Positions 18,522-30,034 of a stretch of 64,000 nucleotides of DNA are shown piece by piece (within the stretch, counting starts at the first letter, position 1; each line of letters opens with the position of its first letter). Position numbers and translations under genes: made by a program. This DNA comes from Vibrio coralliirubri (GTDB lineage Bacteria > Pseudomonadota > Gammaproteobacteria > Enterobacterales > Vibrionaceae): NCBI RefSeq assembly GCF_024347375.1, contig NZ_AP025471.1, positions 930,001-994,000 of the forward strand, written 5' to 3'. Under the pieces are notes generated by a model that worked only from the letters and a program-made list of their open reading frames with translations, was not told the DNA's origin and searched no databases.

Positions 18522-19412
18522 ATGATTAATCCACTTTGGCTCAATACGTTTAAGACTCTGGTTGAAGTTGGACATTTCACCCAAACGGCAGAAAAGTTGT
18601 ACATGACACAACCAGGAGTCAGCCAACACATCAAGAAGCTTGAACAAGCTTGTAATTGTGACCTGCTCTCTCGAGAAAATAAGAGCTTCGAGCTGACCGA
18701 ACAGGGTCGGATTATGTATCGCTATGCGCTCAAACTAGAGAAAGACCAAGAAGATCTTTTTGAGTCTCTGAGTTTTGATAACCCTTATGCTGGGCAATGT
18801 CACTTGTCTTGCTCTGGCTCACTCTCTTTGCGTCTGTATCCCAAGCTTCTTGAACTTCAACAGCAACACCAAGATCTGAGCATTAACTTAGAAGCCGCTC
18901 CAAACAAAAAGATATTGAATGACCTAATCGAAGGCACTACCGATATCGGCATTGTTAGGCATTCCCCGAACGACAGTTACTACCAAAGCCAAGTCATCGG
19001 CAAAGAAGCACTGTGTCTTATTGTCCATCACAGCCTTGCTGATTTAGAGATAACGCCGCAAGTATTGAACGACATTGGCCTTATTGCCCACCCAGATTCC
19101 GCACACTATCTGTCTTTATATTTCGACCTATGCGGAGATAAAGACTTAGCGAACATCAACGTTAATGAGATACCAAGATCTGGCTACATCAATCAGCTTC
19201 ACCAGATCTTGCTACCCGTATCAAAAGGGTTAGGTTTTACCGTGTTACCGGCTGGCGCGGTTGAACACTTCCCAGATAGAGACAAGCTACACGTTGTGCC
19301 GCCAAAGGTAGAAGTTGAGGAAACGCTGTATTTGGTTCAAAAACGAAACCGAAAACTGCCGCACCGATACGATACGGTTGTTGAGCTAATCAAACAGAAC
19401 GTGAGTGGTTAG
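18522..19412 (+). CDS. LysR-family transcriptional regulator
   Basis: Regulator of 296 residues with an N-terminal winged helix-turn-helix (about 1-60, FTQTAEKLYMTQPGVSQHIKKLE) and a periplasmic-binding-protein-like effector domain. The ATG at 18522 has AAGGTGAG in front, which I prefer to an upstream TTG. It probably autoregulates and controls the divergent MFS gene through the GGTCAATAGACC sites. The effector is unknown. Confidence 0.9.
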   Translation: MINPLWLNTFKTLVEVGHFTQTAEKLYMTQPGVSQHIKKLEQACNCDLLSRENKSFELTEQGRIMYRYALKLEKDQEDLFESLSFDNPYAGQCHLSCSGSLSLRLYPKLLELQQQHQDLSINLEAAPNKKILNDLIEGTTDIGIVRHSPNDSYYQSQVIGKEALCLIVHHSLADLEITPQVLNDIGLIAHPDSAHYLSLYFDLCGDKDLANINVNEIPRSGYINQLHQILLPVSKGLGFTVLPAGAVEHFPDRDKLHVVPPKVEVEETLYLVQKRNRKLPHRYDTVVELIKQNVSG

Positions 19413-19429
19413 TTCGGTATAAATAGATT

Positions 19430-19478
19430 TAAAGCCTTTAGCTAGCGCGTTATTTCGCTGTAAGAGCTAAAGGCTTTA
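19430..19478. terminator. Bidirectional terminator
   Basis: A perfect 14-bp stem, with TAAAGCCTTTAGCT at 19430-19443 and its complement at 19465-19478, sits between the convergent LysR and hybrid-kinase genes. The loop is 21 nt and could fold further. Confidence 0.8.
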
Positions 19479-19506
19479 ATGTTGAAGTGATATTTATAAA
19501 AGACAG

Positions 19507-22500
19507 CTAATCAGAAGAGCCTAGCCCCTCTTTGGCTCGTTCAAAGTCGTAATTATCTAACGCACTTCGAACATCTTTGAGAACAGCGGAATGTGGATAC
19601 TGTGCCAGTAACTCAGTCACATATTGAGTTGCATCGTTATCATAAGCATCCAGCAGTGATAGCAACTGAGCATGCTGTTCTGACGTGATACTCGGTGAGT
19701 CAGAGGTATCAGCAATACTCACACCGGCTACTTCAGTACTTGTCGTATTGAATCCCTCAACACCAGACACGTCAAAGCTGATCTCAACTGCTTTAATCAG
19801 TTCGATTAACCCATGTTCGCCTTGCTTAAGATCCTCTTCATCACACGCCTTGTTATGAGCTTTGCTTTCTAAATCACTGAGTAACTCTGCCAATCGCAAT
19901 CCACCAATCGCAGCTGCCATGCTTTTTAAGGTATGTAGATGACGCTCTAACGTCTCCCATTCACCTTGTACTAAATTATCGAAAGCTTCCGACATCATGT
20001 CTGGCGATCCTTGGCAGAACCTATCAAGCATTTTGGCTTGCAGCTGCACATCATGATAAGTCAGTTGCTCAAACCTCGACTGAGAGAAAACAGGCGGTTC
20101 TATGTGAGTATCGGAGTGTAATTCCGCACTCTCAACAGAATCACCTGTCTGGATCGCACCTGAAGACGTGTCTGATGGCGCTCGACCTTCAACTAATACC
20201 TCAGGAACAATGTATCGAGTAATCAAAGACATCGCTTTATCAATAACAATTGGCTTATCCAAGAAGTCCGTGACGCCCGACGCCCTCGCTCGTTGTTTCG
20301 CATCAGCAAAAACATTGGCCGACATTGCAATAATCGGTACATCTGTATTGAATTCACGAATCAAACGAGTAGCTTCAAAGCCGTCCATAACAGGCATTTG
20401 AAGATCCATGAAGATTATTTCGTAGTCGTTGTTTTTAGCTAGCTCCAGCGCTTCCTTTCCGTTTTCAGCAAGATCGGCATTTAATTTGGAACGACTGAAA
20501 AATGCTAAGGCGAGATCTTGGTTCAGCTCATTGTCTTCAACCAATAGCACCCTTTGGCCTTTGAACTCTATCTGATAATCCAACTGCAACTCTTGGGCTT
20601 TGAAGTCGGCTAACGCATCCGAGCTTGATCGTGGCAATGTCAGCACAAAGGAGAACTCACTGCCTTGCCCGTAAACACTTTCCACCGTAATTTGACTGCC
20701 CATCGCATGCACTAATTTCTGGCTAATGTTGAGCCCAAGCCCTGTACCGCCAAACCGACGTGTCGTTGTGGTATCCGCTTGGCTAAAGGCTTCAAACAGC
20801 TTGTGACGGTTCTCATCCGAGATGCCTATCCCGGTATCCATAACACTCACCTTCATGGTTAGGCTGCTATCGTTCGAGTCAACATGCTCCACACTTAACG
20901 CTACGCTGCCTTTTTCCGTAAACTTAATCGCGTTGCCCACAAGGTTGAGTATGACTTGGAACAACCTCAATGGATCGCCTTGCAATGGCGTGTCTAATTC
21001 TGGGTCGATGACCATCGACAAATTGAGCTGCTTTTCAGCCGCTTTCGACTCCATCAACTCAATCACATCTTTAAAGGTCGTTACGGGATCAAACGGGACG
21101 TTATCAATAACAAGTTGCCCTGCTTCTATCTTTGAAAAATCAAGGATGTCATTGATGATACCGAGTAACGAATGGCCAGAACGGTGCACTTTCTCGATGT
21201 AATTTCGAGCGACAGGATTCGATATTTCGCCAATCGCCAGATAGGACAAGCCAATAATGGCGTTCATTGGGGTTCTTATCTCATGGCTCATATTGGCTAA
21301 GAATTCCGATTTAGCTTGGCTCGCCAAATCGGCTCTCTGTTTCTCTTCTTCCAATTGTTCGTTAAGGCGCTTCATTTCAGATATATCGAATGCCCAAAAT
21401 AGTGTGGCGACTTCACCATCAATCTCAAAAAGATAGTAACTGACCAAAGCAACAAATCGGGTTCCATCAGACTTTCTGAGTACCAACTCCCTATTTTCAA
21501 CTTTACCGTTAAGGTTGAGCTCTTTATGCACGCCGTCACGAACGCTCAGCGAGTCATGGATAGCAGCGACGTCGATAGAAGACAACGCCTGATTTTCCAC
21601 GCCAAACAAACGTTTCGCCGTATCGTTCGCGTAACGAACCTCTTCTTCAAATACCACGCTAGCTGCAATTGGAGAGCTATTTAGCATGTTGTAGAGTTGG
21701 TTCTGCGCCTTTTCCAGAGCTTCGGTCGCTTCCTTAGCAATACTGATCTGCTTAGTTAATTTACGATTCCAGAAAATAATAAGAAGAAGGATCACCAGAG
21801 AAAAAACCGAAATGGTGTAAACCAATTGATAATCAACTCTTTCTATCGCTTTGGGTGCCGCCCACTTTGCTGAGATCTTCTGGTGCTCTTCAGCCGAGAT
21901 ACTGCCTATCGCTTTGTTCACAATAGACAACAACAAAGGTTCAGACTTGATGACATGCAGAGTTGGCGACAGGAAGAAATCTAATCGGCCGATAATGCCA
22001 ATCCCTCGATAGCCAAATGAGTCGATTAGGTAAGTTAGGACGTCAACGGTATCAATCATCGCATCAAACTCACCCGACTCGACGAGCTCTAAGCCGTCAT
22101 TAGTCGAGGACACCATCGCCCAGTTGATCTCAGGGTAACTATCCATGATAGCTCCTGTGTTGGCTCCACCCTCTAAAATACCTATTTTCCATCCAGCAGC
22201 TTCTTCTAAGACAAGGCTATTCACATCTCGTCTTGAGGCAATGGCCAAGCGACTAGAAAATAACGGTTTACCCGCCTTCACACTCTCGCTAAGTGAACGA
22301 TTCTCGACAGCGGCCGAGACAAGGTGCACTTTTCTATGGTCAACGAGACGTCGAGTCTCCTGCCAACTGCCGACGTCAACATGTTCCAAGCGTAAACCTG
22401 TTTTCTGTTCGATCAGCTGTAGGTAATCATCGATCATGCCGATGTATTCCCCTTTGCTCGATACGGCCTCATAAGGCAAAGAGTTAGGATCAATACCGAT

Positions 22501-24477
22501 TTTCAATACTGGATGAGATTTTATCCACTGACGTTCATTTTGGCTAAGATTAAGAAGTTCACCGGCTAAACTGTTTGATTGATAAATATCTGAAATATAA
22601 CGCTTTGCGCCATCTCCGAATGAATTAAACTGCTCAATGGCTGGGAAATAAACATAGCTCCCTTCCACGGAATCCACATCGAAATAGAACGTCATAAACC
22701 CAGCATTGGTGCTGCCCGTCTGCGTTTTATAGCCAGCGCCTTTCGTCACGGATGACAATTTAGAGGTATTTTTCTTGTCCAATGATGACGTTGATACATC
22801 TCCTAGGAACCAAGATTCAAGCGGTCGCTTATTATTATCAGCCAGTGCAGAAATCACCGTGAAGGTATTATCTGCGTCAAATATGTCAAAAATCTTAGGC
22901 AATTCGTCAAAGCGATCATTGACGATAAAGTACGCTGAGATTTGAGCAATAATATCGGCCTTCTTCAGAACCGGAGTCAGGTCGTTCTTAATTTGTCGTC
23001 TAAGAATCGGTTCAAATTCCCCGTCTTCCCTTTTCAGGTTTGCCAATGCGGCATTGAAACGGTCTCTTAATTCCGCCCCCCTGAAATCCACGTAGATGGG
23101 ATAACTGACTTTATAATCTTCATGGAGCTGAATCTCGCGCATTTCAATAAACCGGGTATTGGTGACAAACCAGGTTAATACGCGCCTTTCTACCATCAGG
23201 AGATCAACATTTTGAGCTCTCAGCTGGGAAAATGCCGACTCTAAACTGTCGAGATCATCTATCCGATCAATGCTCAATTGGCTTTCCAAGACTTCTACAG
23301 AGTTTTTAATCGGCGATGTTTCATCGAACAGCAAAGCACCCAATGACAAATTTTTTGCCGACTTCAAATCCAGCTTACGCCTCTTTAATGACACTGGCAC
23401 AAAATCAACATCCATCACCTTGTCACTGACAAAGTGCAATGAAGAGTCATCCAGTTGAACGCCAGAAACAAACGATATTGAGCTATTGCTATCAATGGCT
23501 TGACGAGCCGCACTACGAGGCAAGGTGACAACGTCACCCAATCGGTACCCCATATCGTTCAAAGCCCTTTGCATAATGTCATGCTCTAAGCCGACAGAAG
23601 TACTGTCTGGGTACATGTAAGGCGGGTTGCCGAATCCAAATACACCTTTAATGGGAGAGCGATAAGGTGAGTCATCTAACCATTTAGATAAAATACGGTT
23701 CTTTTTACCGATATCAAACGTTGCAATCTGTTGATTCAACAAGTTAAGCAACTCATTGTCGTTTGAACGAATAACCATGGCTGCTTTGATACTCTTCCAG
23801 CGATCAAGTACATGGTTGACCGCTAAATTCTCTACTCCGCTTTTATGAGCAAGATCCATGGTGGTTACAGGTTCAGCCAGTAAGCCATCAACCGACCCAT
23901 CTTCTAATGCACGAATAGCATCAATGGCCGTATCGAACTCAACTCTCTCAATCGAACTAAGCTGCACGCCAGATCGCTCAAGGTCGATGCTTTCACGAAC
24001 CATGGCAATTCGTCTCTTGGCCTCTTGCTCAATTTTATTGTTGAGGTGGTCATCGGTAGGAAGAATGACGGCAATTTGGTACGAGATATAAGGATCGGTT
24101 TGAAGGAAACGACCTCCTTCGCTGGGATCAAACTGTTGAAAAGGAAACACATCGCCTTTCCCGTCTAACAAAGCTTGCTTTGCTTCAGCGTGAGAATCTA
24201 CGCTGATGAAGTTGGTTTTTACGTTGAAACGCTCTTCAAGGTCGTAAGCCCAATCTCGAATAATCCCGTCGACTTTTCCGTCATCACCGATAAATGAGTA
24301 AGGATAATGACTGGATAGTGCAACAAACGTGATTTCACGATCAGGATCTTGCCATAGGTTTGGTTGCTGATCCGGAGCAGCCTCAGCGTTAACGCTAGCG
24401 GCACGAACAGCGAAGAAAACAAACAAAATTATGGCGATGAAATAACGCTTACCCCACATCTGCCAGAGGTCACTCAT
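19507..24477 (-). CDS. BvgS-like hybrid sensor kinase with three periplasmic binding domains
   Basis: Very large inner-membrane kinase of 1656 residues. After a signal-anchor come three tandem solute-binding (SBP_bac_3-like) domains at about 45-265, 280-510 and 645-880, then a TM segment near 890-912. The cytoplasmic part has a PAS domain (about 925-1040), a histidine kinase with H1065 in [11 protein letters not shown] and the ATP-binding GTGLGLNIS, a receiver with D1358 in [11 protein letters not shown], and an Hpt domain with H1515 in HTLKSM. This is a complete His-Asp-His phosphorelay as in BvgS and EvgS. The ligand is unknown; the binding domains suggest amino acids or similar small polar molecules. 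It overlaps the HD-GYP gene upstream by 8 bp, so that protein is the obvious phosphate acceptor. Confidence 0.92.
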   Translation of the reverse strand: MSDLWQMWGKRYFIAIILFVFFAVRAASVNAEAAPDQQPNLWQDPDREITFVALSSHYPYSFIGDDGKVDGIIRDWAYDLEERFNVKTNFISVDSHAEAKQALLDGKGDVFPFQQFDPSEGGRFLQTDPYISYQIAVILPTDDHLNNKIEQEAKRRIAMVRESIDLERSGVQLSSIERVEFDTAIDAIRALEDGSVDGLLAEPVTTMDLAHKSGVENLAVNHVLDRWKSIKAAMVIRSNDNELLNLLNQQIATFDIGKKNRILSKWLDDSPYRSPIKGVFGFGNPPYMYPDSTSVGLEHDIMQRALNDMGYRLGDVVTLPRSAARQAIDSNSSISFVSGVQLDDSSLHFVSDKVMDVDFVPVSLKRRKLDLKSAKNLSLGALLFDETSPIKNSVEVLESQLSIDRIDDLDSLESAFSQLRAQNVDLLMVERRVLTWFVTNTRFIEMREIQLHEDYKVSYPIYVDFRGAELRDRFNAALANLKREDGEFEPILRRQIKNDLTPVLKKADIIAQISAYFIVNDRFDELPKIFDIFDADNTFTVISALADNNKRPLESWFLGDVSTSSLDKKNTSKLSSVTKGAGYKTQTGSTNAGFMTFYFDVDSVEGSYVYFPAIEQFNSFGDGAKRYISDIYQSNSLAGELLNLSQNERQWIKSHPVLKIGIDPNSLPYEAVSSKGEYIGMIDDYLQLIEQKTGLRLEHVDVGSWQETRRLVDHRKVHLVSAAVENRSLSESVKAGKPLFSSRLAIASRRDVNSLVLEEAAGWKIGILEGGANTGAIMDSYPEINWAMVSSTNDGLELVESGEFDAMIDTVDVLTYLIDSFGYRGIGIIGRLDFFLSPTLHVIKSEPLLLSIVNKAIGSISAEEHQKISAKWAAPKAIERVDYQLVYTISVFSLVILLLIIFWNRKLTKQISIAKEATEALEKAQNQLYNMLNSSPIAASVVFEEEVRYANDTAKRLFGVENQALSSIDVAAIHDSLSVRDGVHKELNLNGKVENRELVLRKSDGTRFVALVSYYLFEIDGEVATLFWAFDISEMKRLNEQLEEEKQRADLASQAKSEFLANMSHEIRTPMNAIIGLSYLAIGEISNPVARNYIEKVHRSGHSLLGIINDILDFSKIEAGQLVIDNVPFDPVTTFKDVIELMESKAAEKQLNLSMVIDPELDTPLQGDPLRLFQVILNLVGNAIKFTEKGSVALSVEHVDSNDSSLTMKVSVMDTGIGISDENRHKLFEAFSQADTTTTRRFGGTGLGLNISQKLVHAMGSQITVESVYGQGSEFSFVLTLPRSSSDALADFKAQELQLDYQIEFKGQRVLLVEDNELNQDLALAFFSRSKLNADLAENGKEALELAKNNDYEIIFMDLQMPVMDGFEATRLIREFNTDVPIIAMSANVFADAKQRARASGVTDFLDKPIVIDKAMSLITRYIVPEVLVEGRAPSDTSSGAIQTGDSVESAELHSDTHIEPPVFSQSRFEQLTYHDVQLQAKMLDRFCQGSPDMMSEAFDNLVQGEWETLERHLHTLKSMAAAIGGLRLAELLSDLESKAHNKACDEEDLKQGEHGLIELIKAVEISFDVSGVEGFNTTSTEVAGVSIADTSDSPSITSEQHAQLLSLLDAYDNDATQYVTELLAQYPHSAVLKDVRSALDNYDFERAKEGLGSSD

Positions 24478-25495
24478 CTTTGAACTTCTCTTTAATCTCT
24501 AAAATCTCAGGCAATTTAATGAAAAACAGATCCACGATAGTCGGGTCAAAATGCTTACCTTTCTGCTCAGTGATTAAGGCCAAAGCATCTTCGACACTCC
24601 AAGCTTTTTTATAAGGGCGTTCTGCCGTCAATGCATCAAACACATCAGCCACAGCAGCGATTCTACCAACCAATGGGATGTCTTCCCCTGCCACTTGACT
24701 CGGGTAACCGGAACCGTCCCATTTCTCATGGTGATACTGCGCCACTTGAATTGCCATGCGCATCAGTTTTGAATCACTTTGCTGGCCTAAAATCTCCACA
24801 CCATACTCGACGTGTTTCTGCATGATCGCCCACTCTTCCGCATCGAGTTTTCCGGGCTTAAGTAACACGTTGTCAGGGATACCTATTTTACCAATATCGT
24901 GCATTGGCGCCGCGTCACGGAGCGTTTCGGCATCTTCGTCAGTCATACCTAGCGCCTTGCCCAACACCTCACAGTAGTGGCTCATGCGCTTAACGTGCAT
25001 ACCCGTTTCGTTGTCTTTAAATTCCGCTGCTCGACCTAAGATATTGAGGGTCTCAAGTTTACCTAGATTGATCTCGACGGTTTTGTCTTTCACTTGATGG
25101 AACAGTGCTCGTTGTTGGTCATACAACGCGATGTGGGTTTTGACACGCTGGAGCGCGATTTCAGGCGTGATAGGTTTCGTTAGGTAATCGACAGCACCTA
25201 AAGATAATCCTTTCACTTCGGCTTCTGGACCAATCTTAGCGGTCACGAAAATGATAGGAATATGAGCCGTATTCGGCTGAGCTTTAAGTTGGCGGCATAC
25301 CTCGTAACCATCAATGTCAGGCATCATGATATCAAGGAGGATAAGGTCTGGCTGCGGCACCATCTTCGCAATCTTGATACCAATGGTGCCGTTAATCGCT
25401 ACTTTCACTTGATAAGTATCTTTGAGTATTGCCGTTAACACATCCAAGTTACTTGGGGTGTCATCCACGACTAACACTATGGGTTTCCGACTCAT
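24470..25495 (-). CDS. Response regulator with HD-GYP phosphodiesterase domain
   Basis: Cytoplasmic protein of 341 residues. The receiver domain (about 1-125) has the acceptor D55 in LLDIMMPDIDG. The output is an HD-GYP domain with H199-D200 in MHDIGKIG and GYP at 263-265, preceded by HHEKWDG. The RpfG family hydrolyses c-di-GMP, so phosphorylation should change local c-di-GMP. It is the first gene of a two-gene operon whose second gene is the hybrid kinase, overlapping by 8 bp. The operon thus links an external ligand to c-di-GMP turnover. Confidence 0.94.
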   Translation of the reverse strand: MSRKPIVLVVDDTPSNLDVLTAILKDTYQVKVAINGTIGIKIAKMVPQPDLILLDIMMPDIDGYEVCRQLKAQPNTAHIPIIFVTAKIGPEAEVKGLSLGAVDYLTKPITPEIALQRVKTHIALYDQQRALFHQVKDKTVEINLGKLETLNILGRAAEFKDNETGMHVKRMSHYCEVLGKALGMTDEDAETLRDAAPMHDIGKIGIPDNVLLKPGKLDAEEWAIMQKHVEYGVEILGQQSDSKLMRMAIQVAQYHHEKWDGSGYPSQVAGEDIPLVGRIAAVADVFDALTAERPYKKAWSVEDALALITEQKGKHFDPTIVDLFFIKLPEILEIKEKFKDE

Positions 25496-26155
25496 TGATA
25501 CCTCGTATACAAATCAAACAGTTATAACCATAGTGTAGATGGGTTTTCGCACCTCTCAATATCAAAATGACAAATGTTTGTTAAAAATGAAGGATAGATC
25601 TTCGAGTGACATCAAATTAACACCTTGAATGGGTAAGATGTCAAAAACTCGACGGGAATTAGCTTATAAAACAATGAACTACATACGCATCTATTATCAC
25701 ATCACCTAAACACCCCCGAAGAAAATAACTATTGCGGCCTACTGTTAGTCGCTCTTTCACCAGCAAGACCTGAAGTGAATAATCAATCGTTGAACATGAT
25801 GACAGCTCGCCGAACTGGATCTCATGAACAGATGCAAAAATGACTATCCAGTGGCCTGGTTCACATCAAATTCAATCTGTTTCACTTCGTAAAGAACAAC
25901 GGAATTAGCCCCGATTCTGTGAAGTTTTCTTATCAGAATAAATCCATTCAGATAAACCTTTTCTATTTATATCGATTTAAAAATCACTTTAATAAAAGTG
26001 AAATATTCAGTTCATAACCTCCCCTTCGACAACTTAATAAGTCTAGTCATATTTTACTGAGCTTGAATAATCACAATGTTTTACTTGAACACTAAAACCC
26101 TTTATTCAAACACCGACATTATTCGAATGAATAATAGATTAACTGGAGATATACC
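25496..26155. other. 660-bp intergenic region before pstS
   Basis: Separates the divergent HD-GYP and pst operons. I see no clear gene: a 26-codon frame at 25629-25709 lacks a proper ribosome site. A sequence around 26042-26060 (AGTCATATTTTACTGAG) resembles two half-sites of a Pho box only loosely. Long leaders or an unannotated small RNA are possible but not shown. Confidence 0.4.
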
Positions 26156-27202
26156 GTGAAATTGATTAAATCTACACTATTGTCGTCTTTATTGGTTGCG
26201 GCAACTTTCAACGTTTCTGCAAACACGACGATCAATGGTGCAGGTGCCACCTTCCCTCATCCAATCTACGCAAAGTGGGCTGAGCAATACCAACAAGCAA
26301 CTGGTATTCAAATCAACTACCAAGCGATTGGTTCGGGCGGCGGCATTCGTCAAATCACAGCTAAAACCGTTGATTTCGGTGCAACAGATGCACCACTAAC
26401 AATTGATGAACTCAACAAGGAAGAGATGATTCAGTTCCCAATGGTGATGGGCGCAATCGTACCGGTTGTAAACATCCCTGGCATTGAAGCAGGTGAAATG
26501 AAGCTAACAGGTGAGCTGCTTGCAGATATCTACCTAGGCAAAATTGACAATTGGAATAATGAGCAAATCGTTGCATTAAACAGCGACCTTACTATTCCTT
26601 CTCAACCGATTTATGTTGTCCACCGTTCAGATGGTTCTGGCACAACTTTCAACTTTACTGAGTACCTTGCTCAAGTAAACGATGATTGGAAAAACCAAGT
26701 TGGTGTTGGTAAAGACATCACTTGGCCACGTCAGGCAACAACCATCGGCGGTAATGGTAATGCTGGTGTAGCTAACTTCGTGAGCCGCACTCGTGGCGCG
26801 ATCGGCTACGTAGAGTACGCATTCGCGAAGCAAAATGACCTAACTCATACGCAAATGGACAGTGCAGAAGGTAAATTCTTGCAGCCAACGATGGAGACGT
26901 TCCAATCGGCAGCAGCAAATGGTGACTGGGCAAGCGCTCCTGGCTACCACCTTCTACTGAACAACCAACCAGGTGCTGACTCTTGGCCAATGACGGCGGC
27001 AACTTTTATCTTGATGCATAAAGATCAAAAAGACGCGGCCAAAGCTCAAGAGATCATTAACTTCTTCAATTGGAGTTATGAGAATGGCGCTGATGCCGCT
27101 GAAGAGTTGGATTACATTCCAATGCCTAAAGCGGTCACTAAGATGGTAAATGACACTTGGTCACAAGAGCTAACTACCGATGGCAAAGCCATTCTTAATT
27201 AA
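26156..27202 (+). CDS. pstS: Phosphate ABC transporter, periplasmic binding protein
   Basis: Periplasmic phosphate receptor of 348 residues with a signal peptide cleaved after about residue 22 (VSA). Phosphate-binding motifs are visible: GAGATFPHPIYAKW, SGGGIRQI, FGATDAPL and RSDGSGTTFNFTEYL. It starts with GTG, supported by CTGGAGAT. It is the first gene of pstSCAB. Phosphate starvation control through PhoB is usual for the family, but a convincing Pho box was not found. No phoU follows, so regulatory coupling may rely on another locus. Confidence 0.96.
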   Translation: MKLIKSTLLSSLLVAATFNVSANTTINGAGATFPHPIYAKWAEQYQQATGIQINYQAIGSGGGIRQITAKTVDFGATDAPLTIDELNKEEMIQFPMVMGAIVPVVNIPGIEAGEMKLTGELLADIYLGKIDNWNNEQIVALNSDLTIPSQPIYVVHRSDGSGTTFNFTEYLAQVNDDWKNQVGVGKDITWPRQATTIGGNGNAGVANFVSRTRGAIGYVEYAFAKQNDLTHTQMDSAEGKFLQPTMETFQSAAANGDWASAPGYHLLLNNQPGADSWPMTAATFILMHKDQKDAAKAQEIINFFNWSYENGADAAEELDYIPMPKAVTKMVNDTWSQELTTDGKAILN

Positions 27203-27250
27203 TCGATGAATTCGTTCATTGAAACTAATATCAACTTTTAATTGAGACCC

Positions 27251-27339
27251 AATACCGCTAGTTGTGATTTTTATTGAATATATCTTCTTTGGAATAGCTT
27301 CTTTAGAAGAGCTTCTTTTGAATAGCCACTAGCGGTATT
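27251..27339 (+). repeat. Large stem-loop between pstS and pstC
   Basis: AATACCGCTAGT (27251-27262) pairs with ACTAGCGGTATT (27328-27339). The 65-nt interior holds a smaller hairpin (AGCTTCT with AGAAGAGCT near 27296-27313). As RNA this would form a long structured leader just before pstC. It may stop some transcripts or protect the pstS mRNA, so that the binding protein exceeds the membrane parts. Confidence 0.65.
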
Positions 27340-27349
27340 TATCTTACCT

Positions 27350-28282
27350 ATGAATAAAACAATGACTATTAAAAGATTAGATGGTGATTCAATTTTTGAA
27401 AAATTGAGTTTCACTTCTTCTATTCTTATTTTTATTGCACTAACTGGCATTATCATTTCTTTAATTGATGGCGGTTGGAAAGCATTTTCTGAATTTGGCC
27501 CTGGCTTTGTTTTCAACAATGTCTGGGATCCGATTAATAGTAACTTCGGTGCAGTCTCTGCTATTTACGGCACACTGGTTACTTCCTTCATCGCAATATG
27601 TATAGCGGTTCCAGTTGCCTTAGGCACTGCAATCTTTTTAGCAGAATTAGCACCCAAGTGGATCAGCAGCCCCGTGAGCAAGGCTATTGAACTACTCGCA
27701 GCAATTCCGAGCATCATTTACGGCATGTGGGGCTTGTTTGTCTTCGCACCTTGGTTCTCTGAAGGCTTCCAGATGTGGGCTCTAACCAACTTATCTGGCA
27801 TCCCGATTCTTGGTACTTGGTTCAGCGGCCCGCCAATCGGTATCGGCCTACTGAGTGCAGGCATCATCTTGTCGTTTATGATCTTACCTATCATGACGGC
27901 GCTAACCCGTGATGCACTTCGTTCAATACCAGATGTTTTACGTGAAGCCGCATACGGTGTCGGTGCTACGCCATTCGAAGTCATCACTAAAGTGTTGCTT
28001 CCTAAAGTAAAAAGCGCAGTAGCAAGCGCAGGTATCTTAGGTTTAGGACGTGCATTGGGTGAAACCATGGCGGTGGCATTTGTTATTGGTGGTGCAAACC
28101 GTATTGAAACTTCACTGTTTATGCCTGCAAGTTCTATTTCATCTACGATTGCTCAGCAATTTAATGAAGCGACAAATGAAGTTCACATCTCTTCGCTAAT
28201 CGCGCTAGGTCTTGTGTTATTTGCGATCACTTTCATTGTTATGGGCGCTGCCCGTTTCCTTTTGAAAAGAGGTAGAGCATGA
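27350..28282 (+). CDS. pstC: Phosphate ABC transporter permease
   Basis: Inner-membrane permease of 310 residues with about six TM segments and the binding-protein-dependent transport loop (YGVGATPFEVITKVLLP, followed by LGRALGETMAVAFVIGG). Together with PstA it forms the phosphate channel. The start is uncertain between ATG 27350 and 27362, neither with a strong ribosome site. It overlaps pstA by 4 bp. Confidence 0.95.
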   Translation: MNKTMTIKRLDGDSIFEKLSFTSSILIFIALTGIIISLIDGGWKAFSEFGPGFVFNNVWDPINSNFGAVSAIYGTLVTSFIAICIAVPVALGTAIFLAELAPKWISSPVSKAIELLAAIPSIIYGMWGLFVFAPWFSEGFQMWALTNLSGIPILGTWFSGPPIGIGLLSAGIILSFMILPIMTALTRDALRSIPDVLREAAYGVGATPFEVITKVLLPKVKSAVASAGILGLGRALGETMAVAFVIGGANRIETSLFMPASSISSTIAQQFNEATNEVHISSLIALGLVLFAITFIVMGAARFLLKRGRA

Positions 28283-29115
28283 ATCTAAGAAAGTTTAAAA
28301 ATGGCCTATTCTATGCGTTCTGCATTGCTGCAACCGCAACGGGTCTTATCGTACTCTCGAGCATTCTTTACACCCTAATCGGAGAAGGCATCAAGGGGCT
28401 GAAATGGAGCCTGTTTACTGAACTTACTCCAGCGCCGGGCAGCGAAGGCGGCCTGAAAAATGCGATTTATGGCAGCTTGATTCTAACTGGTATGGGCATC
28501 GCGATTGCAGCTCCGCTTGGTGTGTTGGCTGGTACTTGGCTATCTGAAGCACCTAAAGAGAACAAAACAGCTGAAACACTACGCTTTCTTAACGGTATGT
28601 TAGTGAGCGCACCTTCTATTTTGGTTGGCTTGTTCATCTACGCGGTGATTGTGGTTCCAATGGGTTCTTACTCAGCATGGGCTGGAGCAATCGCGTTAGC
28701 TATTCTGGCTTTGCCTGTGATCATCTCTTCAACAGAAGAAATGTTAAGACTGGTGCCACCAACGCTAAAAGAGGCTGGTAGTGGTTTGGGCGCTCCAAAA
28801 TGGCGTGTGATTACTAAGCTTAGCTACCGCGCTGCAGGCCCAGGCATTGTAACGGCTATCTTGTTGTCGGTTGCTCGAATCTCAGGTGAGACGGCTCCCC
28901 TGCTATTCACAGCATTAAACAGCAGCTTCATGACTACAGACATGGGTGCGCCAATGGCGAACCTACCAGTGACCATTTATCAATTTGCGATGAGTCCTTA
29001 TTCATCGTGGCAAGAATTAGCGTGGGCAGGTGCCCTACTGATTACTTCATTCATTCTATTTATCAACATCCTAGCGACAAGCTTGCCTAAATACCTGAAA
29101 GCGAGAAAAGCATAA
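28279..29115 (+). CDS. pstA: Phosphate ABC transporter permease
   Basis: Second channel subunit, 278 residues, about six TM segments. The EAA-type loop reads [18 protein letters not shown], followed by [15 protein letters not shown] as in PstA proteins. It overlaps pstC by an ATGA and abuts pstB, showing translational coupling. Confidence 0.96.
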   Translation: MNLRKFKNGLFYAFCIAATATGLIVLSSILYTLIGEGIKGLKWSLFTELTPAPGSEGGLKNAIYGSLILTGMGIAIAAPLGVLAGTWLSEAPKENKTAETLRFLNGMLVSAPSILVGLFIYAVIVVPMGSYSAWAGAIALAILALPVIISSTEEMLRLVPPTLKEAGSGLGAPKWRVITKLSYRAAGPGIVTAILLSVARISGETAPLLFTALNSSFMTTDMGAPMANLPVTIYQFAMSPYSSWQELAWAGALLITSFILFINILATSLPKYLKARKA

Positions 29116-29963
29116 TGACTGCAATGACTAACTCATTAGTAAACGACAACTCTTTCTCAAAAGGTCTTGATACCCTGTCTACTGAGGCAACCAATGACCA
29201 AGCAATGACTTGTCGCATGCAAATTGAAGACCTGAGCTTCTTCTACAATAAGAATCTGCCAGCGTCGTTAAAGAACATCACCATGCCGATTTACAACAAC
29301 AAGGTGACGGCACTGATCGGCCCTTCGGGTTGTGGTAAATCAACGCTATTGAGAACCATGAATCGCATCTACGATTTGTACCGCACTCAATATGCAGAAG
29401 GAGATATCCTGCTTGATGACGAAAGTATTCTGGGTTCGATTGACCTCAATGAACTTCGCTCAAAAGTCGGCATGGTTTTCCAAAAGCCTACCCCGTTCCC
29501 AATGTCTATCTACGAGAACATGGCCTTTGGTCTGAAACTTAAAGGTGGCTTTAGTAAGGATGAAATCGATACTCAAATCGAGAAAGCACTTAAACGTGCA
29601 CACCTATGGGAAGAAGTGAAAGACAAGATGAACGCGGATGCTATGGGCTTGTCAGGTGGACAACAGCAGCGCTTGTGTATCGCACGTACTATCGCTTTGC
29701 AACCTGAGGTGATCCTAATGGATGAACCGACGTCTGCACTCGACCCGATTGCGACTGCTGCGATTGAGGAGCTGATTACCGAGCTTCGTGAGAAGTACAC
29801 CATCGTTATCGTGACTCACAACATGCAGCAAGCGATGCGTATTTCTGACCACACCGGCTTTATGTATCTTGGCGAATTAATCGAGTTTGGTGAAACCGAG
29901 CAGATATTCAAAGCGCCAAAGCATGACCGTACTCAACGCTATATTTCTGGTGATTTCGGTTAA
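29115..29963 (+). CDS. pstB: Phosphate ABC transporter ATPase
   Basis: ATPase of 282 residues that powers phosphate import. Walker A is GPSGCGKST, the signature is [17 protein letters not shown] and Walker B is [14 protein letters not shown] 30-residue polar N-terminal extension precedes the usual start of the domain ([10 protein letters not shown]), so a later start is possible. Its ATG overlaps the pstA stop by one base. It is the last gene, with no phoU before the convergent siderophore operon. Confidence 0.96.
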   Translation: MTAMTNSLVNDNSFSKGLDTLSTEATNDQAMTCRMQIEDLSFFYNKNLPASLKNITMPIYNNKVTALIGPSGCGKSTLLRTMNRIYDLYRTQYAEGDILLDDESILGSIDLNELRSKVGMVFQKPTPFPMSIYENMAFGLKLKGGFSKDEIDTQIEKALKRAHLWEEVKDKMNADAMGLSGGQQQRLCIARTIALQPEVILMDEPTSALDPIATAAIEELITELREKYTIVIVTHNMQQAMRISDHTGFMYLGELIEFGETEQIFKAPKHDRTQRYISGDFG

Positions 29964-30034
29964 CTGAGTCTTCAGCAACTAAAATGCACTCGCAAAAGAA
30001 CCAATAGCGAAAAACAACCGAGTTATTCAGTATT

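Noticed and set aside
25629..25709. 26-codon frame before pstS
   Set aside because: No ribosome site, no terminator and no recognised sequence.
26040..26062. Pho box upstream of pstS
   Set aside because: Only a loose match to the two-half-site consensus; too weak to annotate as a site.
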